Positions 49,001-62,435 of a stretch of 64,000 nucleotides of DNA are shown here, in pieces; position 1 is the first letter of the stretch; the number at the start of each line of letters is the position of its first letter. The notes under the pieces are model-generated. The model had not been told where the DNA came from and made no database searches. It saw only the letters and a list, made by a program, of their open reading frames with translations. The stretch covers positions 22,607,501-22,671,500 of the forward strand of contig NC_092186.1 in the NCBI RefSeq assembly GCF_043641665.1. Reading direction: 5' to 3'. This DNA comes from Enoplosus armatus. Taxonomy: Eukaryota > Chordata > Actinopteri > Centrarchiformes > Enoplosidae. Made by a program: the position numbers and the translations under genes.

Positions 49001-52000
49001 AGAGTATTTTTCTAATAACGTTTTTTTTAATTAAAAAACTTTCCCCAACTTTTTCAAATATTCTGGAACCTGCATTGTTTACATCCATGTTTACAGCCAG
49101 CATTCTTCTTCTCCACTGCCTTTCCATTGCTACATTTCTTGGAGCATTGCAGCCACCAACTCTTGGGCAGTAGAATAATGTGAAATCATCCACAGTGTGT
49201 GTGAGCGTCTTAGACCAGATACAAACAAAACGGCACCCTGCTCATCAAAACATTGCTCCATAGCGCTACTAGTGGTAAAAAAAAGAAATACCTACGAGGG
49301 TCATTTGTGGTTAAAGTCTCGTGAAGACTCATAATGGTGGTCAACAAAAAAAAGCACACATGGATGTTATGAAAAGTACGATGTAAATTTGGATGCATCT
49401 TGCATTTAAAGGTTGCTCTTAAACAGCTGACACTGAAACCTCTGAGCAGCCATGAATGCACCAACAAGGATAAGTTAAGCTAAACCAGCAGTATGGTCCT
49501 TTAAACAAGGAAAACAAGACATAAATCTTAATTTGTTTGATGATGAATATCTGGCATATATGTATGTCAGCATGTGCATGTGCACGTGCACAACACTGCT
49601 ATGAAAAACAGCTGGCAGAGCTGTGGAATATATGACGACAGCTGATTCATTAATAAAATTCTTTTCCATTCTTCAATCCCAATGTTTATTTCAATATATC
49701 CAAGAACATTTCTAAATCCCTTGTACAGTCACAGCTGTAGACCCCAGTGCTGAAGTCGGCTGGCCTCTCCTGGTTATAATATTTCTTGACAGTGTGCTCC
49801 CTGAGTGTACCCATAAAGCTCACTGCCTGTCACTGGGTTGCTTGCTCACACCGCAGACCACAGCGGTTTCCAGCTCCATCAGCAATGCGGTGAGGCAGGG
49901 GGGAGCGAGCGATATTAGAATAACAGATTGAGGCGGGTCGCCACTTCATGTTCCTCGATCTCGGCGTGGAAGCGGCGGACAAATCAGGACGTGGGTTGGG
50001 ATTACAGTGTTGTACTTTTACTGGGTGAACCCCCAACCTGCAGGTGCTGGGAAACTCTTGCATAAGAAAAAGCCACCGTCTATCAGCTTAATGAGATCAG
50101 TCAGAGGTTTAATTAAGATTGACCGACCCGACCCTCACACATTGTGAGCTTTTATATTATTGTGATGATCAGAGCATCAGAGTTTCCTGATGTTATCAAA
50201 TGTACATGCTTCTCCTGTTGAATGGCTGATCCAAAAAAAAGCAGGCGCCTCCAGCAAATAAATTTTAAACAACAGTCTGGTTCCTGAGACGCTAGTGTCA
50301 GTTTGATTTCAGACGACGACCTGTGCTGCATTTCTTTCTTGTTGCTCACCACTGTTACACTGTCCAACAACGCAGAAACGCTCCAAATCTATGTTTTAAG
50401 AAAGTCTGTCCCTTTCACTGTGCGAATGCATCCAACTGGCAACGTGAAGAGAACTGAAAATGCAGCAGATAATGAGGAAAACAATGGATAAGAAGATGAC
50501 TGATGGTTATAGGAATAATGGCCAACAAGGAGAAAGAGGATGAGGACTATTCTGCAGGGGCTCTGCAGCCTGCCAGCAGAGGCAGAAGGAAGCCATATTA
50601 CAGCATATTTCCCACTATGAAAGCACGTAGTGTGAAATTCAAAATAGAGATTCCTGCAGACCTCTCCTGCTGAGACAGCCCTGAGTGCTTTGTAGTAAAA
50701 GACCACCCTAAGAACTCCAAACCAAAAACAGCTCACATATAAGAAAAGGCCTCTGGTATTATTTTTTTTTTTTCAAGTATTTTGATTTAGGAGCTGTAGA
50801 TTATGGGAACCATATCATTTTCAGGGGCCAGAAATTAGACTTACTACACTTTTACATAACAACAGCATGTAAATGAAAGCCAGACAGAAAGCACATGGCT
50901 TGCCAACTCCTGGCTGAAAAAGACAAAGACATTCATGCATGAAATCCCAATCCACTCTGGCTGCACACTTTATTTGGATAAACCCACTGTGTCGCAAACC
51001 AGGAGAAGCCAGTCAAATCAAACAAGGCATTTAATGATGAGTCAGTCTCGGCCGTGTGTCTCAGTCTTAAAACTACGGATGGTGACAGCTGAGGGAAAGC
51101 TTTGGGGCGCTCAGATGCTGTCAAATCAAACCCCCATGCGAACGGGCCAGCATGGCACGAGTTAGCATGATGCGTTACCAGGAAAAGAGTAACATGAGAC
51201 ATTGTGGGGACTCCAGAAAACACTTATGGATATATTCCGCATAAACACAACATGAATAGACCCGCTTGTGGGACGGAAGATCTAATATCACTCGTTAATC
51301 ATCGTCATGCCCTCTGCTAATCACACACTGACGTGACATTTCATATAGAAAGTACAGAGAAAAGAATAGAGGTTGCAGCTATAAAACAGTACTCTTATTT
51401 AAAGTGGGAGGTTTGATTTAAGTGAAGATACTAACAAAATCTCATGTGCGTCTCCCAGTCTAATAGCAAGAAGAAATGTGGTAAAAGAAAGAGAAGCCAT
51501 TCATTTATGTGCTCATGACTACATTCCTTATTACTTTGGAATGAATCACAATAAATCGCCAACGGGCACATCATTACAACAGCTACATGAGATTATATTA
51601 GCTACACTGCTGTCTACGCGATACTGTCATCGATTACCTGTCGTCCTTGTTTTCCGGGTAATCCTGGTAAGCCAATCAGTCCTGGGGGACCGTCCGGCCC
51701 TGGGTAACCCTTCATTCCCACGAGTCCAGGTAAACCATTTAGCCCCTGGAACATTTCCATAACAGCGACAACGTCACTCAAGTTCCATGTTGAAATATTT
51801 AGACACTTTTAAAGTTTAGAGCAATTTAAAACCCCTTGATTGCCAATGCACCTACTGTACAGCGGGGACATTGGGCTTATTCTGAGGCCCTAAAGTCCAC
51901 TCATCTGGACTTCTGAGAAGGTTAAAATAAAAACATTGAGACTTAAGTGCTATCTGACAGTCCTGTCCCTGATCTTAGCCAACAGATTTAGTTGTATTGC

Positions 52001-52636
52001 CACATGTGCATTGCATTGTTTGGCTGCACAGGCCTAAGATTTTCTTGGTACTACTTGGAGTGTATTTCAAACCCTGTGCAAATCCATGTTTTCCAGATTT
52101 TTGATACGATGCGATCAGTACAATACTACACTACAGCCGCACCATTTGCACTGAAAACTCCATCAACTGACATACTGCACATGAACCGTTAGGATTGTGA
52201 TCCCCACAACGTCCACCTTTTTGGGTTTGGTACATTTCTGGTTGCTGCTGGGGGGGGGGGGTTAACTTTAAAATCAATCAGTGTGTCTTGTGATGACTTT
52301 TTGCTTAGTTTGTCTGTTCTTCCTGCTTTGTGTAATTCTTGGAGTCTGTCACTCACCTCAGCCATAGTGTTTATTCCTGATTATGCTAACCTCCGCTTCT
52401 TCTGCTTACTCTGAATACAACGCTGTTGCTGCTGCCAGAAAAGCACCCATGCATTATAACTAATGATGGAGAGCAGCAAAGTTAAATGGGCTTTGTATTA
52501 TCTCTATTATCACAGCTAATCACAATGAAAAGTGCCCTTAATTGTACTGCTGCTGCTGAGGTGGTGTGGTACTCACTTCAATGCCAGCAGCTCCACTCAG
52601 CCCCCTTGCTCCTTTCTTTCCTGCTGAGCCCTGGAT

Positions 52637-52675
<39 letters not shown>

Positions 52676-55600
52676 AAGAATGAAACATACACAAGGGGTT
52701 ATAAATTTCACGCGCCTCTCATTGAGGAGCGGAAATCTTACAGACAGTCAAAGAAATATACACAACTGTTAACTGTATATTTAACACCTCAAATGGCATT
52801 GGGCTAAATCACACCGAAGTGTGTGAGCGAAATGTGTGGCATAACATTAACACAGGAAACCACTGTTATTTATATTTATACGTTTCAAAGTCACGTCAAC
52901 ATGGGTTCCAACAATAAGTTACAGCAACGCACATACAAAAATCCTTTCCTTTCCTTTGAAACATCTTTTTGCTTTTCGTATTTTCTCTCCCTGATACAGT
53001 AAGTTATGCGTGCACGGTCCTAGAGAGACGTCCCTCAAGGAATTCTTCACCAAAGCGGTTAATTTGAAACAGAAATACAGCAGATCCTAAAAGTTTCCAG
53101 TGTTTCTTGGCAGACAGGTAAGTTAGTGATGTTTCTAAACGGATGGGTCTATATGTTTTGCACGTGACGACACTGCTCAAAGTCCGCTTCAACCCAAGCC
53201 AGGCTGAATACATTAACAGAAACACTCCCATACTATGTGAACTGGTTATATAATCACCCTTCCATACGGGCTGTTTCACATGTGGAGGTAAGTCGGCGGA
53301 ATACGTCACTATTAAAAAGGCTATGTGGAACTTGATCGAGGAGGCTCAGAGTTGTTGCACAGGGGCAATAAAGTTACGTAATCAGGAGACCTTGACAGCT
53401 ACAAAAGCGCAAACATCAGTTCAGGTTGTTTTACTTGATGCCAAATGCCTAAATTGGAGGGTGTTTTTTGCAAGCTATTTAAGCATCAACGTACAAAAGC
53501 AAAATTTGGTCAATCGAAAAAAAAAGGGGAAAAAAAGGGACAACGTAGATGAGTAGACTCATGCATTCAGGGTGGCCATGAAAACTTGCTGTATTTCCGT
53601 CGCTGCTTTCCACTCCTCAGTCTGTAGTCCAAAGCCTTTTTCTACCACCTGGTTTCTCATACTTGGGAGTTCATCTGAACTGCGTTTTTCTCCTTTACTA
53701 AAATTCCACCACAGCTGAGATGAAATCATCAACCACAGGGGATAGGCGCAACAAGGCAAACAGCTCATCTGGTAACAGGTGGAAATGAACAAATGGTGCT
53801 TTGGCCAAATGTCTGTGGAAAGCGCTTTCATTCTGGCAGCAGACAGAAGGATTATCACTTCATCCACCGCGTCATTTATAAACCCAGCCCAATCAAACAC
53901 AACCCTGCTGGCAGTGGCGGAACAAAGCTGCGTTAATAGATTTATTGCTTTAGCTAAGAGTAAAACCCCTATTCATTGCTGCCCGCCGCCGAAACCGTCC
54001 ATCTTACCAGGGAGGCAACCAAGTTTAATGACTTATCACACTCTTTACTTTACACTTGAGTGAAACGAAATGTGCGTAGATGCACTGCATGTTTGATTTG
54101 CCTGGACTCACCGGAGCGCCTATCTCTCCTTTTGGGCCTGGTTCTCCAGGGAAGCCTGGTGATCCCTGAACAAAGCAATAAAAACACACAAACACACACG
54201 CAAACAATAATCCTCATATGAATCCACACTCTGTTTACATGCTAAACTGTGAATTAATGCCTTTAAAATGGTTGCATTTTTCAGGAAATAAGCATTATCG
54301 GGGGTGCCAAAACCTGTCAAATTACATAATGGAAAGAACTGAATTACACCTTACTGCAGTTACCATACTACAGACTTACAGGTGGGCCTTGTGGTCCAAC
54401 AGCTCCACGAGATCCAGTGGTACCAATATGACCCTGAAACACAATTTGAATATACAATTATGTTTTTCCCTTCTGACTCTCAATCTTAATCGGTGCTGAG
54501 ACGGCCATGGTATGTGTTCTCCTACCATTTCCATGGACAGTAAAGGAATCTGCTCAGTTACAGGCTCCACGGCGTCAAACACATATACAAGAGTTTCCAA
54601 GCCAAGTTTTAATGTATGTATACTGTTAAGACAGGTAGCTTTTACTATGCAGGATTTATAAATTCTGCACTCAAATGAGCTGCAACAAACGCCAAGAGTG
54701 ACCTATTACGGTATTTAATAGAAGTCTGGGGAACGATGACACACACTAAATATTAGTTTTTATGACTATGAACCTGCGTTGGAGCTGGAAATGGGTCGAG
54801 GATTATCTCTAGTGAGTGACTGTTAGACAACAATTGGGTCAAAGTATATTTAAAAGTACCTCTTCTGTCATCCAGTGTACAGGTTTTTGGTAATTTGACT
54901 GTTTTGTGTTTTTTTCATTATAATTAATAAAAGCAGGAATAACGAATTTAGGATAAGAAGACATACCATAACACAGTGTGTGTGTGTGTGTGTAGCAAAA
55001 TCAAATTGCATTTGCCTGTTCAATACGTTACAGAAACATTTACAGCATAACATAAACACCAACTGTTCCAAATAAAGTAATCCGTATACCAACTTGAGTG
55101 TGTGTGTGTGTGTGTGTACTTTTTAAGAGCAAATAATCCTGGACCTGAAAGGCATTAAGTGACAAAAACAGCAGATTTCGCCGGCCTTATTGCTTGGAAT
55201 TTGGTAATCCTCTCCAACATGTGTGGTCTGCCCTCGCCGGAGCAGAGCAGTGTTAAACTGAGGACTAAAAGAGTATGAACAACAATCAAGTAGACGGAGT
55301 GGCTGTCTACTGTGTCATATGTCCGATGTTGATCTAATGGCTTTGTTTACCTGATATCCTTCATCCCCTGGCTCTCCACGCTCTCCTCGTTCTCCTGGGG
55401 GCCCCTGCGTAGACACGAGTGCACACACATGAACACACACATACTGCGTATGCATGCCTTCATTTACACCCACAAAGCTCCAATTGAGCTGGGCAGCTAC
55501 TTAAAGACAGGGTCACTTCTCAGGCCAACACACGTGAAACATATGCTTCAGATGTGACCTATGAGTCTGGATCTTTACTGGCGTCAAATGGAAAGGCGTA

Positions 55601-56950
55601 ATTTCACCTCCAACCTTACTTTCGGCCAATCTTGGACAGGGCTGCGGCAAGACAGAGGCTACCATTGTATTGCTCATGCTATGTACTGCAACGCGGTGCC
55701 AACTTGATAATCCTGTACCACTCATATGGTAGGCTGCTATCGATACCTGTGTAGACGTCCAGTGGCAGTGATTGTTCATGCTACGAAGGCCTGTGCTGGG
55801 AAATGAGCGTCAAACTGCATGAGAGTCATGGTGCTGTATAAGTGTAAGCTTTCCCAAGCTGCTAAGACTCTTTGATACATCCTGATCCTCTTTTGATATT
55901 AGAGTGACTTTGTTTTCTTGGGAGCTGTTTGATACGCAGAATCCTTGAGGTAACTTGGGGTGAATAATGGCCCTCACTGGCACTCTTCCAAAGACGAAAA
56001 AAAAAACATTCTGTATGAATGCACAGTAATGAAGCATGTTTAAACGTATGTGTCCTTCACAGTGTTGTGATGAGACCGCTATTCTTATTATGGGTCGATA
56101 CAGGAACACAAACAAAGCTAAGCTTAAGCGTTACCCTGAAGTGTAAATGCCCATGTCAGGCATTTTTTTGTTTTCTGCACACGCTCAGCCAACAATGAGC
56201 CGAAAAGATCCGAGCCACACAGGTCGATAATCGGGGTCCACATGCATGACAGGTTTCGGAACAGAAACACTGATATATTGTTGTCAGTGTGGTGGGATAA
56301 TAAAAAAATAAAAAAAATGTAGCGTACTTGGCGCTAAAATCAGGAGTTGATCAGGATTAACTTTTACTTTCAGTGTCAATCCGGTATTTAAACGGCTTGG
56401 ACTAAACAGAGCGAGGAGGGTTAAGGATCAGAAAGGAGAGTGTAAAGGAAAGCAAGACCTACTGGTTCACCTAAGGGCCCTGCTGGTCCTGGGGTCCTAT
56501 TGTCCTCGCCTGAATAACCCTGGAATGTAGTAAACACACACACAATCACACATGCACGCACAAGATTTTGCAAACAGACAGTACACTGAGGCACCTTAAA
56601 CCTAACGCCCTGAATAATGAAATCATTCCATTTCAAACCCTAGTTCAGGTATCATGTTACCTTTTCACCTTTAGGCCCTGGTGGTCCAATGGGCCCAGGC
56701 TTGCCAGGGTGACCCTAAGGAAAAGAGAGATATTACTGTACTAACAAGGCCGCCATACTTCTACTGGCTACAGCATGTTTCTTGGAGAAACACGAGTTCC
56801 GCTGTCAGCATATTAATCAGTACTGTTTTATATAAACACAATTCTTTGTAGAGAGGCTCTTCCATTCTGTCACTTAAGGATTTGGGTTTTGGCACAGACT
56901 TGGAAATCACTCAGCAGCCAGAGTCGAGTGTGAATGAGTCTGAGAGAACT

Positions 56951-56981
<31 letters not shown>

Positions 56982-59900
56982 TTAACAAAACTAAATGAAC
57001 TTGAGGTGCCTTGTTCAAGTTATGCAACCTAAACCCACTGACGTTGGTATTGACCTGGTCAATAACTGGTAGTTATTTGTGTAGTATTTGTGTAGTTATT
57101 TTGTGTTCACTGGATAATTAACAGTAAAGAGTAATGGGAAACATAAGAAAGGCAGGGGTGATGTGTAATGTCCTTCATCTGACTCAAACTCCGGGCCACC
57201 AGGAGAGGTGAGTTTACTTCCCATGTTCTTGATTTCGGGGGAATCTTGGTTTTACTACGCAAAGTTATCGAGATAATAGTAATCCCACTTTGTAAGACAG
57301 GCCCACAATGTATCCAGTATATGTCAGTATGAGCGAGTCAGGTTTTACTCAACTATCCAGTAACACAAGACATAAGACATTTTCTGATCAAAAGCATGTG
57401 CAATTTTTGTATATGTCGTGTAAGTATGTCAGATGTACAGTATGTGCTCATGTGTACATTGCAAATGGTTCTCATAAAACCACAGATAGGAGAAACTCAC
57501 CGTGTATCCTGCCAGTCCTGGCTGCCCCTCTATCCCCATGACTCCAGGCCGACCCTGGAAGCGATGCAGAAAGTGCGCACAAAACAATAATATCGCTGTT
57601 TGTATTGCTTTTCTGGTCTGGTTCAGCTAAATATAACCTTGGCCTCAAACAGACACACACACACATGGAAACTGAATCCTGTGACCAGAGTTGTTTTACG
57701 GTGGGGATATAAATCTTTTCTCCACAGCTATCACAACATGGTCTAAGTGGTTCTGCTGAGAAGGGAGCTGCCTTTCTCCGCAAAGAAGAAAAGAATGGAT
57801 GCCTTCCTCTCGTTCTTTTCTTGCGCTCTCTCTCTCTCTCTCAGGCCTGGAACAAAGACGAGCATTTGATGCTTTGCTCTGAAAGTTTTGACGCGCAAGG
57901 CAAAGAATCGGACATGGCTTTTTGTACTTTCCTCAAGTGAAGGGCTATTTCGAGTAATACTTTTGACCTTTTACTCCACTATATCTAACTGCACCACGCT
58001 ACACGTATTGGCTCCAGCTTTAAGTTACTTGTTACTACATAGTTGTTTTTACACACAAACCATAATAATAAAATATGACGCATTGCTATAGTTTGAACTA
58101 CTTAAGAGGAGAAAACATGCATTCGAGATGCAGCAGTTCCGGTGTTAACTTCAAACTTCAAAACGCGTCTGAAGCCACTCCATCATTCACATGTTCCCGA
58201 TTCCTACACATTAAAGTCCAACTGAAATGAAATCGCATACATATCTGCTCTGTAAATCACCTGTCCTGGGTTCTTCTTTGAGGAAAAAAAAAGGGAAAAA
58301 TCAGAAACCAAAAGGGAGAATTTTATATTTTATATATTTTGGTTTCATGATGGCGGCCCCTAGTTTTGCATTAATTTGGGGGAATACCGTTCCAGTATCT
58401 ATGTAGATGGAGACCTTATATCGATACAGTCAATCAAATCCTGTGTATGGCCGTAACGTGAGTGTTCTATCATAGGCAGAGCAGACAACAACAACCCACA
58501 TTAGTCTCCCTCTTATTTAACTTAGGAACAGTTCAAATGTCTGCATGCTGCCTGTCAAGTTTGCATACTTTGTCTCTCATTCTCTACCAAATAACTGTTA
58601 ACAGTACATTTAAAAAAAACACGTTGACATTATTTAAAACGGAATGACTAAATGTGAATGAGAGGAAAGTCAGGAAGAATGGGAACTAACTGGTGTGCCT
58701 CGAGTTCCCCTGGCGCCTTTCAGCCCCGGCTCTCCTGGCTGTCCGATGTCTCCTCGTGTGCCAGTCTCACCGGCAAGACCTGCAGGACCTCTCTCTCCCT
58801 GGAAAGAGACATTGAGTGTCATTGGGTGATGAGGAACAGCAACGCTGACAAAAAGTTCAACTGCATAACTTCTGTTGAAATTGTCCTCCAGCAGCAAAAC
58901 AAATCCATATTTGTCTTTAAGTTTGCTTGTTTTCTTCCACAGAAGTTAAGTCAACAACTTTTGACCCAAATGGTAGCTCAGGCAGCTGAAACAAGATGAC
59001 TCAGAAGTTCTCTGGAACCACTTGAACGCTGGACTGGTTCCTCCCGCTTCCTGTTGTTTCACTGCGGGGAAACACACCGTACAGGAAAAGTGGTGGTGGA
59101 CAAGGTCCTTACCTTCTTGCCGTGTCGTCCTCTGTTCCCTGGGGGGCCTAGTTTTCCTTCGGGCCCCTGTAACAGGAGACTCATTAAATGATCAGAGGTA
59201 TTGATAACTGTAACTAACCACCACCCGATTATTTGCCTCAGTTTTGTGACTTTAACAGACATCACATATTGGATCCTGATCCTGTCTCACTTTGTGTCCC
59301 CTTGTCGTGAGCACCGCGTCCATCAGATGACGTATAAACACCAGCCTGCGGATCCTGATGCTAGAGCATTTTTTTCAGACGTTATCAGTCTTTCTATGCA
59401 CAGGTTACTAGCTTGTAGTCAACAGTGTCATTTAAAACTTTCACCAGATTTTGTCAGCTTCCATGTTTGCAAACTGGGCAATACTGGCTTCCCACAGAGC
59501 TTTGTATGCGTGCCCTGAAGCTCCCTTCCTTCCTGACACGGTGACCTCCCTGCCCCTCGACACCCATCCCTAAATCCGTATCTGTAGCTCAAAACAAACA
59601 AGAACTTAAGAGTAGGCTTGGACTGATGTATATCATACTGTGCTAAACATCCTCATTCTATGACATAGTACCTTTTACTGCCCCACTAGCAAAAAAGTCC
59701 TTGTTGAAGGGAAGGCTGACCCCTACTGGGATACAAGGGCATTATTTGGTTAAGAGCACTTGTAATCTGCTCTGTCAGTTACAGGTACTTTAAAATGCTA
59801 AAGGTGTGATTTATTTTTCTATGTCTTAGAGAAAAGTATGCTCCATGATCCATCAATCTCTTGCCGGCTCTCACATAAATAACCACAGTGAAAAACCAGA

Positions 59901-62385
59901 GGAACCAGTTCAGCCAAAAAACTGAATCCAACTAACCTTTTATTCAGATCTAGTTTTTACTTAAACTGTGTGCTAGTGTGTATTCAGTCAAACAGAATGT
60001 CAATATAGGCATCAATTTCAGTTAATTGCCCCCCCCCCCCCCCCCCCCCCCATTAAATGAGAGTTGTTTTATTAGAAACGTTGCATCTAGAAGTTTGGAA
60101 ATATACAATAAACTTACACGAAAGCCCTGTTTCCCAGGCTCTCCGGGTGGTCCTGGGGGCCCAGGGTCTCCTTCTATGCCTTTGTCCCCTGGCTCTCCGA
60201 TTGGCCCACGCTCACCAGGCTCACCCTGACAGTGTGATGGACAGAGAGAGAGAGTGACAGGCAGACAACCAAGAAAAACAGAGTGAACAGACTTCAGTTT
60301 TAATATAGTAAGTTTCAGGCACTAAAATGTCAGACATCCAGTCATAATGTCTGGCATAAATGACATAAATGTCAGACACATAAGAAACAGACTGATTCTG
60401 GACTTATTTCTCCTCTGTCAGCAACTATAACCTCACCATTTATTCTCTATTTATATTTATACTTGAACTGTGCACTACTGACCGTAACTACAACAACTCT
60501 GTGGAATACATATACATACATATATATTGTTATTACACCATTATATATCATTGTAACATGATACACATTTTCGTACAAAATTCTTACACTTCATATTCAT
60601 TGTTTCTATCGTCTTTGTCTATTTCCATACATTGCTGTTTTAAATGTATATATTGCTGTTGTATATAGAGAAACTTAAGGCATATTTTCTTACATACGTT
60701 TTGCTTTGTTATATTACCGCCTATCACTTAAATACTGTAAATGTCTTATATTTTTACATACTTCTCATTTCTATTTTATATTTGTTATTCCTAATTTCTC
60801 TATGCTACTTTTTCTATTCTTGAATGGGAGCACCTGTAACTTGTCTAATTTCCCCCCCGGGGATCAATAGAGTATTTCTAAAGTTTCATATTACCAACAG
60901 AGAGAGGTCAAGAGGTCAGACAACCCGTGGTATTTAGAAGTTGACAAAAGGCTTTGCCAGAATGGCTTTATTTCAATTTCCTTTATTAGAGTTTATATCC
61001 CATTCAAATCTAGTATGAAATGAGGGTTGGTGAGCTTAGTGTATTTTGACCTTTAATCGTGAACTACTCTCTTTGATGAACTAAAGAAAGGAGAGTCTAC
61101 TGATACGGAAACCCCAGCAGAAACAATATGCACGACTCATTTTGGCTACGCCACTTGATTTAGTTAGAAAGGGGTGAAGTTACGTTGACAAAAAGGTCCC
61201 GCTATGTTTACCTTGGCTCCATCTTTTCCTTGAGGGCCGTCTTCACCAGGGGGACCAGGAGGACCCTACAAACACGTCACCATTCATAAACACTCGTTTA
61301 AAAAGTGACAAATCAACACAGTGACATCATTTGTCCCTCCCTCAAAGTCAGCTTTATGACAACTGTGACATCGTTTTCTCTGTGATGAACATTTCAGCCT
61401 CCACACCTGCACAGCGTAGCTAAAAGGTATTTAGCTTGATGTGCTCACAGCATTGAAACATTACATGTAAAAACTTCAATAACAACTCGTCTATCTACAA
61501 ACAATGCCCTGGTTGCGTACGTTTTGACTGGAACTGAGAGAGCCGTAGATGTTAGCATCTCAAATCCTGGGCCAATTAAAGTAAATATCTGCACAGCTAC
61601 ACCAGTGCAGCTTAAGCGCAAAGTCACTGAACGTGCTTAATTTCCTAGATCATCGATTAATGCAACTGCCAACAAGTCATAATGAGGTATCACGTGAGAG
61701 TTAAGGAGTAACTTTCACTGCTTTCTCCGGCTGAGTTTCAAGGCTGTCTCACCTCTGACCACAGCCAGCATCACTGCCGGCTGTGCTGTGCTGCACCTGC
61801 AAGCACACTGAAAAGTGATGCCACAGTAAGGGGGGGTGGGGGGTGTTAAGTTACTCTTAATTAATTAATTGGATGTGTTTTTCTTTTAGTCAAGAGATTA
61901 TTAGAAGTGGTAGGGCAAGAAGTTAAAATTCAGGGAGGAAAAACAAGAAGTAGATGATGAAGAGATTAAATCCTGAAGAATGGGGGGGGGGGGGGGTCAC
62001 ATCCAGTAGGATGAAGTGCAACGCGCACGGTGGGTTTGATGTTTGAACAACCTTGTCAAAGAATGTTGAATCTAATTCTGTGGACGGCGCTGAAAGATGA
62101 GACTTCAGCAGTCCAAGTGCTATTTTTATAGCCGGTTGAACAAAAGCAATTCCACCGCTCTGCTTTCTTCGGGCCGGGGGATTAGACATCCTCGTCAAAA
62201 TGAGGGGGGAGTAAATGTACGACTGGGTTAGATTTACCCAAACACACAAGGAAGGAAGGGATTAGTGGGTTCTTTGCAGTCACTCACCCTCATTCCCTCC
62301 TGTCCCTGCTCCCCTGCAGCTCCTGGAGGCCCGACATCACCCTGCAGGGACAACAAAACACAACACAGGGCTGTCTGGAGGTCAA

Positions 62386-62435
<50 letters not shown>

